Source: Trichothermofontia sp964536415 (lineage in GTDB: Bacteria > Cyanobacteriota > Cyanobacteriia > B231). From it: DNA of 64,000 nt. A program made the translations under genes and the position numbers. The stretch is taken from NCBI GenBank assembly GCA_964536415.1, contig CAZHXN010000001.1, positions 1-64,000 of the forward strand, in the 5' to 3' direction. Below, in pieces: positions 43,174-52,600 of the stretch (position 1 is its first letter; every line of letters begins with the position of its first letter). Below the pieces are notes generated by a model. The model was not told the DNA's origin. It made no database searches and worked only from the letters and a program-made list of their open reading frames with translations.

Positions 43174-43663
43174 TATTTCCTCTAGAATGCTAGGGAGGCG
43201 ACCTGGAAGGTTGTCCGTGTTTGGAATGAGTGATCCCGTGATCGTAAACACATGTAAAATTTAGCTTCTAGACTTATTATTCCACGCTGGATTTGCTGAC
43301 CTATACTTCTTGTTAGGGACTCATCGAAATTTTAAAAAAACTTACTTTATATAGGCTTTACACTTCTAATGCTTGCCAGCCGTCAACTCGCATGATTTTG
43401 GCAATGGACCCCCTTGTTTCCGTAATTTAGGGGAGATCTTGAGCCGATCGAGATACACTGAGATCCATAGGTTGTTTGATTCATTACAGCCCAAGCGGGA
43501 AAACTACGCTGGGTATTTACACAAGATTCAAAAATAGAGTTTAGCTTGGCATCAGGTTGTGGACTCTTATTTTAAGGTTTTGCTAAGTGATACCAGAAAC
43601 GCTGTGAAGTCTCGGTCGCTTTGCGACGCCACCGACATATCGAGGGGATTACGCCCCTATCCC
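43174..43663. other. Intergenic region between the 97-residue ORF and the giant gene
   Basis: AT-rich spacer of 490 bases. It contains the promoter of the small gene (minus strand) and the 3' flank of the giant gene. A TTTAAAAAAACTT track lies near 43330. No ORF or clear terminator was seen. Confidence 0.4.
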
Positions 43664-46600
43664 CTATGGGTAGAGGTGGCTGAGGGTCAGGAGCAGGCGC
43701 TGAATTTGGGTTTCCCAAGTGAGGGTTCGCATGAACTGGGCGGCCCGATCGCCCTTTTGCCTAGCTGCTTCGCGATTTTGGTAAACCGCTTCCAGTTGTT
43801 CGAGCACTTCTTCTACGGCGGATTCGCCCCAGCCCTCCACGGCGGGGAAATAGGTATTGGGGCGAACGGGTCCCTGCGATCGCAATCCATAACAATGATC
43901 CAGGTTTAAATCATCGCGAATTAGATCCAGGTGACCTGTGTTGGCTGACAAGATTGTGGGCAGACCGGTGGCGAGGCATTCCATTGCCACTAGATTGGTT
44001 CCGCCTTCGGCCCGATTGGTGAAGACAGCGACATCCGCTTCCCGCAGCAGGTTGGGCATCTGGTGATTGGGCACCATGCCCAGATCAATCACCGCCTCAG
44101 CCGGAATGCCGTTTTGCACTAACCAGGGCACAATTTCTAACTGGCGGTTACTCCCGATCGCAGGCAGTCCGCGCACGTTGCCCGTCTGCTCCATGCCGCT
44201 CATATATTGGGGCCAGTGGGTTTGCCAAGCGGTGATGAGCAGGGCTTCGGGGTGGCGCTGCTGGAAGTGCTTAAAGGCGGCGACGATAATATCCTGCCCT
44301 TTGCGGTACTCCAGTTTACCCCCGGAGAAGATGACAAAGCGATCGGGAAACAGATTTAGCCGGGGTGCGGGATGGAAATAGGTGGGATCAATGCCCTGGA
44401 GGACGGTACTGACTCTGGTTAACCCATGCTGCCGTAGGACAGCTTCATTCCAATGGGACCCGGCAATAATCCAGTCGTATTGCTCGGCAATGGCGAGGGC
44501 CTCAGCAGTAAAACGGGTATTTTCTGAGAAGATAACCCCGATGGTGCGATCGCCGCGAAATGCTTGGAGGCGATCGGCCCCTGCAAAGTTATTGCCAAGG
44601 GCCTGGAGCACTGGCATACCGAGGACGATCGTTTGGCCGGGATGTTGGCTCGTAATTTGTTCAATCTGTTGATAACTCTGGAAGTAGGGCAAGAGTAACC
44701 GTTGACAGAGGGGATTCAGGTCTTCTAGACACACTAGGGGTGGACGCAGGGCAATGGGTTGGCAGGATTTATGTCGCAACAGTTGCAGGGCTAAGTTAAA
44801 GCCATAGACGCCCCAACCACTGGTTAATTGCATCGACCAGTCGATTGCGATTTGTGCAGGGGTGGGTTTACCCATATCCTGGTTATTGACGGATACCCTG
44901 GATAAACCCGCCCCTACGATCGAGGGTGTCAGGATTTTAGGCCGAATCGCGATCGAGTTTGAAGACGTTTGTGGTTCAGTAATTTCTAGAGGATTTTGAA
45001 TTTTTAATTTTGAGCTTTGAATAACCAATGCCTCCAAGGCTGCTTTAACGCGCTCAATCACTCCCGCCCAATCCCCCGGCTCCCTTTGGCGAAATAGCCG
45101 CATGGTGGGGTACCAGGGACTATCGTCGCGATCGAGCAACCAGCGCCAATCCGGAACATAAGAAAGGAGTACCCACACAGGTTTTGCTAACGCACCCGCG
45201 AGGTGGGCCGCTGCCGTATCTACGGTAATGATCAGATCTAATTGTTCAATGGCGGCAGCCGTATCGGCAAAATCCTGTAAATGAGGACTTAAATCCCATA
45301 CGGTGATATCGGGGGGTAGCTCCGTTAATTGTGATGAAGCTGACCCCACTTGCAGGCTATAAAAGGCAATATGGGGAACCTGGAGTAAGGATAAAAATTG
45401 CGCAAGTTTGCACGATCGCAGGCGGTCTTTCGTATTCTGTGGATTACCAGCCCAGACGATGCCAACGGAGAGATGGGTATTTGGGGGAGGGGTTAACCGT
45501 AAAGGATGCTCAGGCGGAGCTTGGAGGTAGGGAACAGAAGCCGGAATGGTATCCAGGGTTGTGCCAAAAATCAGTGGCAAACTCATTAAGGGAACATAAA
45601 CATCACATGTGATAGCCGCTAGGTTGGGTTCATGCACCTGGATGACGCCGGGAGCCGTAGCAAGAAGACGATGGAGGGAAGCATGGCAAGCAACGATGAC
45701 TTTTCCGCCGCGATCGGCAATTAGGGCTGCGTATCGGATAAATTGGATCTTATCTCCAAATCCTTGTTCAGGATAGATAAGGATACGTCTACCTTGCAGG
45801 GGACTACCATCCCAGCGGCGTAACTGAGGTGAACTCTGTAAATTCTCTATATCGGAGAAACTATTTTTTTTAAAACTACTCACTTTAAATCGCCATTCAT
45901 AACCTGCCCAACCCTGAAGGAAATCCCCTTGTAAAAGGTAGGTGGTTCCCAGTCCATAGTTGGCTTCCGGCAGATCAGGCTCAATAGCTAGAGCTTGTCT
46001 ACAGCAGGTGATCGCCGCCATTAAATTACCTTGTAACTGGTAAGCGTTTGCTAAATTACTGTAAGCAGGAGCTAGATCAGGGCGTAATTGAATCGCCCGC
46101 TGATAATAGGTAATGGCTTCCTCAAATCGATAGTCTTCAGCAAGGAGACTACCCAGATTAATATAAAGTTCATAGGCGTCAGGAGCTAGGGTGATCGCCT
46201 GCTGGTAATACTGAATCGCAAGCTCCAATTGTCCCTGTTGTTGAAAGGCCCAAGCTAGCCCTTTAATGGCCTGGAGTGAGTTTGGTTGCCGTTGTTGAGC
46301 CATCTCAAAGGCGCGAATGGCTCCTGTCCAATCCTGCTTTTGGACACACTGATACCCCTGCTGCATTAAAATATCTACCGGGTCTTGTCCTGCCTTAGGG
46401 GCGGGTTGAGCCATATCCTGACTATTGACGGATACTGCAACCACGAGGCGTGAGGCGTGAGGCGTGAGGCTAGTCTCTGCGCTCAGGTCTCTTTCCGCGT
46501 TTCTCTTTCCTTGCTTCTCTGCAATTTTTGACTTTTGAATTAATAATTCCTCCAAGGCTGTTTTAACGCGCTGAATCACCCCTGCCCAATCGCCAGGTTC

Positions 46601-49600
46601 GGTTTGGCGAAATAGCCGCATGGTGGGATACCAGGGACTATCGTCGCGATCGAGCAACCAGCGCCAATCAGGTAGATAGGCCAGCATGACCCATACGGGT
46701 TTAGCCATTGCGCCTGCGAGATGGGCTACAGCCGTATCAATCGTAATCACTAAATCGAGTTGGTCGATCGCCGCCGCTGTAACTGCAAAATCCTGTAATT
46801 GCGGGCTGAGATCATGAATAGTGATTGAAGGGGGTAAATCCGCAAGCTGCTGACTTTCTGGGCCAACTTGTAGACTATAGAATGCTATATTTTCTAGAGC
46901 AAATAGGGGAAGAAACGCCCGTAAGAGACAGGAGCGATCGGTATTATTCACATTATCCGGACTGCCGGCCCAAGCAATACCAATTTTCAGGGTATTATTG
47001 CGGATAGTTCCTAAATCGATCGTGACTCCTGGGGGAACTTGCAGATAAGGAATATCTGTCGGGATAGTGGCTAATGTGGTCTTAAACAGACCGGGTAAAC
47101 TCATGAGAGGGACAAAAAAATCGAACTCAGTGGGAGGTAAGGCTCTATCCGTTACGCGATCGACACCCGGTAGCGTCGTAAATAATCGCTTCAATTCCGG
47201 TGGACAGCCCATAATCACGCGTCCACCTCTAGCTGCCAGAAGTGGCGCATAACGAGCTAGCTGGATCTTGTCCCCAAAGCCTTGTTCTGGATGAATAAAA
47301 ATGCGTTTACCTTGTAAATCCTTACCATCCCACCGGCGGTCTTCACCATCAGGTAGCGGTAGTAGATATTTAGTAAAACTCTGGGCCTTAAAGCGCCACT
47401 CATATTCAGCCCAACCAAGGAGTAGGTCACCCCTGATTAATTGAGTGGTTCCCAGGGCAAAATGCGCTTCGGCAAAGTCTGGGACAAGCGCGATCGCCTG
47501 TCGTAAATGCTGCTCAGCCCGGTCTAACTCTAATCGTTGCTTATACAGCCAACCTAATGAATAGTGGGCATTTGGTAAATCGGGTTGGAGGGCGATCGCG
47601 TTTCGGAAACAGGTTATCGCTGCATCCCATTGTTTATTCTGCAAATACGCATTTCCCTGCTTGCGTAGGGCCGCGATCGTCGTTTCGATGGTCTCTTGTT
47701 CAGAGATATTCGGTTGGGTGCGAGCATCCCGTAGTTCTGTTAACGCTGCAACCACCCGCGTCATCACCTCAGCCCAATCCCCCAGGCGGGTTTGGCGGAA
47801 CAGACGTACCGTTGGGTACCAGGGACTCTCTTCTCGTTCCAATAACCAACGCCAATCGGGCAGGGCTGAGAGCAAAATCCAGGTTGGCTTGCCCAGGGCA
47901 CCGGCCAGATGGGCTACTGCCGTATCCACAGTAATGACCAGATCCAGCTGTTCAATGACTGCTGCGGTATCAGCAAAATCCCTCAGATGGGGGCTGAGAT
48001 CGGGGACGACCCGCCCAGCGGGTAAATCGGCTAACTGGGCAACGGGGCCACCGACCTGGAGGCTATAAAACCCAACGTTTTCAACTGATAGAACTGGCAG
48101 AAATGCTCTTAAGGGACACGATCGCTTTTGATCTGTTGGATTTTGGGGATTTCCTGCCCAGACAATGCCAACCTTGAGGCGAATCTGGGCTGGGGCTTGC
48201 AGAATCAGGGGCGGAATTGCAGGTGTCTTGAGATAGGGAACTTGGGCCGGAACTGTATTGAGATCGGTTTGGAAAATGATGGGTAAATCCATCAACGGCA
48301 GGAAGGTATCAAAGGCCACCTCATGGTGGGTGACGACCTGATCAACCCCTTCAACTGAGGCAATTAACCGCTCCAGTCCTGCATAACAGGAGACAATCAC
48401 CCGTCCGCCCCGTTGGGCCACTAAGGGGGCATAGCGGACAAATTGGATAATATCGCCATGCCCCTGTTCCGGGTAGAGCAAAATCGTTTTGCCAGTCAGA
48501 TCACTGCCGTCCCATTGGGGTTGTGAAAAATTGGGTAAGCCTTTGTCTTCTAATTGCCAACGCCAACGATATTCGGCAAAGCCTCGAACGAGATCCCCCA
48601 GGGTCAATAGGGATAGGCCAAGGTTGCGATGAGCCGCACTCAGGCCAGGATCATGAGCGATCGCTTGTTCAAAATAGGCGACCGCCTCAGTAACTTTTCC
48701 ACGTCGAAAATAGGCCGATCCAAGATTGTTATAGGCGGCTGCTTCCTGCGGGCAAATCTGTAGGAGTTGTTCATAACATGCTTTGATCTCCTCAAAGGTG
48801 TCCTGAGGTGTGCAGAGTTTTTCCCAGGTGTCATTCTGCGCCAGAATACTCCCCAGCCCATAGTACGGTTCTGGATAAGCAGGATTGAGGGCGATCGCCT
48901 GTCGATAATGCTGGCTGGCAGCCTCAAAATTCCCTTGTTCTTGCAACGCTTTCCCCAGATTGTGGTGGACTTCGGGAAAATCAGGTTTTTGCTGGAGGGC
49001 CGCCCGGTAGTAGGTAATCGCCGCTTCGCGATCGCCTGCTTTGTGCAGAGCCACCCCTAAATTAGCCAGGGTATGGGGGAGGTTGGGGTTCAGGGCGATC
49101 GCTTGTTGATAGCAGGCGATCGCCGTTGGCCAATCCTGCTGCTCCAAAGCTTGGGTTCCTTCCTGGAGCAGTCGTTCCAAGATTTGGCGTTGGGTAGGTG
49201 CTATGCGGGTGATATCCGGGGCGATCTGGGGCTGGGTATTGTTTGTCGTTGTCGCTGGTATGGTGTGGGAGGGTGAAGCCGTGGCAGGTTGGGCGATCGA
49301 TTGATCCTGGGAAACTGGGCGCGAGTCTCCACGGCAGACGCTGCGCGAACGCGTCGCTTTGGATGCACTTTTCGGAGTTGTTTGGAAATTTTTGGGGTTA
49401 GCGGTTGACGTTGCTGATTGAGAACGGGATTTTTTCCCAGAAGTTGCCTGCTTTTTGGCTTTTGCTCGGGATTTTTTCGGTGTTGCCCGAATCTGCTGCG
49501 GTTTATTCTGCTGAGTTCCTGGATAGTCCTTAAGGGCTGCGATAACCTGGGTGACAACTGCCTCCCAATCCTGTCGCCGTGGTTGGCGGAAGAGGCGCAG

Positions 49601-52600
49601 GGTGGGGTACCAGGGGCTATCTTCCCGTCCCAACAACCAACGCCAATCGGGAATATAGGCCAGCAGCACCCAAACGGGTTTCGCTAACGCTCCGGCTAGG
49701 TGGGCCACGGCGGTGTCCACGGTAATCACTAAATCCAGTTGGGCAATGGCCGCAGCCGTTTCACCAAAATCTGTTAACTGTGGGCTAAGGTCCGTGATCC
49801 GTGCTTGCTCCGCCTCCGGCAAGGCCGCTAATTCCAAAGCCGGCGCTCCCACCTGCAAGCTATAGAAGGCAATATCGGGCAGGGCCAACAGGGGCCGCAA
49901 GACCTCTAGGCCACAGGATCGTTGGGCATCATTGGGGTGCTCTGGACTGCCTGCCCACACTAGGCCCACCTTCAGCCGCATCCCCACGGGCGCAGTGAGT
50001 TGAATTTGGGTGTCGGCAGGGACTTGCAGGTAGGGAACCGTTGCCGGGATCGTATCGAGGGTCGTCCCCAACAGGCGCGGCAGGCTGAGCAGGGGCGCAC
50101 AAATCTCAAAGTCTTGCTGTGAGACTGCCATGTTGAGCAGGCGATCGATCCCGGGTACCGATGCAAACAGCCGTTGCAAATTTTCTGGACAACAGACGAT
50201 GACCCGTCCCCCCCGTGCCGCCACCAACGGAGCGTAGCGAATGAACTGGATTAAATCCCCGTGTCCCTGTTCTGGGTGCAACAAAAGGGTGCGTCCGGCT
50301 AGGTCACTGCCATCCCACTGGGGTTGAGTGGGTGGGGTTTTCGCAAAATGTTTAGTGCGCCACCGCCATTCGTATTCTGCAAATCCCCGTGGGAAGTCCC
50401 CCTGAAGTAACCAGGCCACCCCCAGATTGAAATGGGCATCCACGTGGTTCGGATCAAGGGCAATGACCTGCTGGAAACGAGCAATCGCGCCGACAACATC
50501 CCCTTGCTTCAACAAACAACTGCCCAGATTGTGGCAGGCCCCCAGATGCTGGGGATTGAGAGCTAAGACCTGCTGATATTCGGCGATCGCCGCCTCCAGA
50601 TTCCCCTGCTTAACGTAGGCATTCCCCAGGTTGTAACGGGCATCAATATAATTCGGGCGCTGACGCAGGGCATATTCATAGTGTGCGATCGCAACGGCCA
50701 ACTGTCCCTGGTTAAACAAGGCCGTCCCCAGGTTATTGTGAACATCGGCGTAGTTGGGATTGAGGCTAAGGGCACGTTCGTAGTAGGCGATCGCCGTGTC
50801 CCATGCTTGCCGTGCCTGCATCAGATTGCCGAGATTACACAGCGCTTCGGGATAGTCAGGCCGCAACGACAGGGCACGTTGGTAGTGCTCCATTGCCTGG
50901 TGAAGTTCTCCCATCTGGTGATAGGCATAGCCCAGGTGGAAGTGAATCTCTTCAGGTTGGGGATAGTGGGGGAGCGCTTGTTGATAGTAGGCGATCGCCT
51001 GTTCCCATTGCCGCGATCGCAAGTGCGCTAATCCCTGTTGCGCTAGGGCTTGCCCATCACCTGTCGTTGATTGGGGGGCGGGTTTCAAACCCACCCTGAC
51101 CGAATCCGCTCCCTCCCCCTGGCACCACACGGATAACGCCGCTACCACCCGGCCCACCACCTCATCCCAATCGCCCGCATGGGATTGCCGGAAGATCCGC
51201 ATCGTGGGATACCAGGGACTATCTTCTCGTTCCAACAACCACCGCCAATCCGCCACCTTTGACAAAAGCAACCACACGGGTTTGGCCATTGCCCCCGCTA
51301 AGTGGGCCACTGACGTATCGACGCTGATCACCAGATCCAACTGGTCAATCAACGCTGCCGTATCGGCAAAATCTCCCAAATAGGGACTGAGATCCTGAAT
51401 CGGCAGGGTGGCCAGTAAGGCCCGATCGGCCTCGGTAACCTCTTTTTGCAGGCTATAAATCGCCAAATTCGGGATGTGCCACAACGGTTGTAGCGCCGTC
51501 AGGGGACAGGTCCGTTGCCCATTATCGGGATGCTTCACATTGCCCGACCAAACTAAACCAATCTTCCGGTGCGGCGTTGCGGGTAGGTGAAGGGGAGGCA
51601 GTGTTACGGCCTGCAAATAGGGGACGGATGCCGGAATCGTCCCCAGCCGGGTGCCCAAAATATAGGGCAAGCTCATCAGGGGCGCATGCACCTGGAACAA
51701 GTGATTGGGAATCTGCTGCTCAAAAACCTGCTCGACCCCTGGGATGGCCGCAAACAGCCGCATAAGGGGCGATCGACACTGGAGCAATACCCGCCCACCC
51801 TTCGCCACCACTAGGGCCACATACCGCACAAACTGGATGGCATCCCCCAATCCCTGCTCCGCATGCAACAGAATCGTTTGACCGTTCAGATCCGAGCCAT
51901 CCCAACGCGGCTGGTCATAGCTCATCCAACTCCTACGAATCTGCCACCGCCACTCATGCTCCGCCCAACCTTCGGCGAAGTTGCCCTGGGCGAGCAGAGC
52001 GATCGCTAAGTTATAGTGGGCAGCCTCGAAATCCGGCTTGAGGGCGATCGCTTGGCGAAAATGGGCGATCGCCTCATCCCATTGCGATCGCTGCATCAGG
52101 ATATATCCCAAATTCGATCGCACCTCTGGATAGTCGGGTCGCAGCGTCAAAGCGGCTTGGTAATGTGAGACGGCGGCCTCTACTTGACCGGAGCGTTGGT
52201 GGGCATACCCTAAATGAAAATGAATCTCTGCGGGTTGGGGGTAGTGGGGCAAAACTTGTTGGTAATAGGCGATCGCATCCGCCCAACGCTCCTCCCGCAA
52301 GGCTACCATTCCTGCCTCCGCCAAGGCTTGCCAATCAGTGACCGCTGGTGTTAGGGCGGGTTTACCCCTATCCTGGCCATTGACCAGTTGCTTTGCCGAT
52401 CCCCAATCGGCCAACGCCCTCATCACCCGTGCCATCACATCGTCCCAATCGCCCGCATGGGATTGCCGGAAGATCCGCATCGTGGGATACCAGGGACTAT
52501 CTTCTCGTTCCAACAACCACCGCCAATCCGCCACCTTTGACAAAAGCAACCACACGGGTTTGGCCATTGCCCCCGCTAAGTGGGCCACTGACGTATCGAC

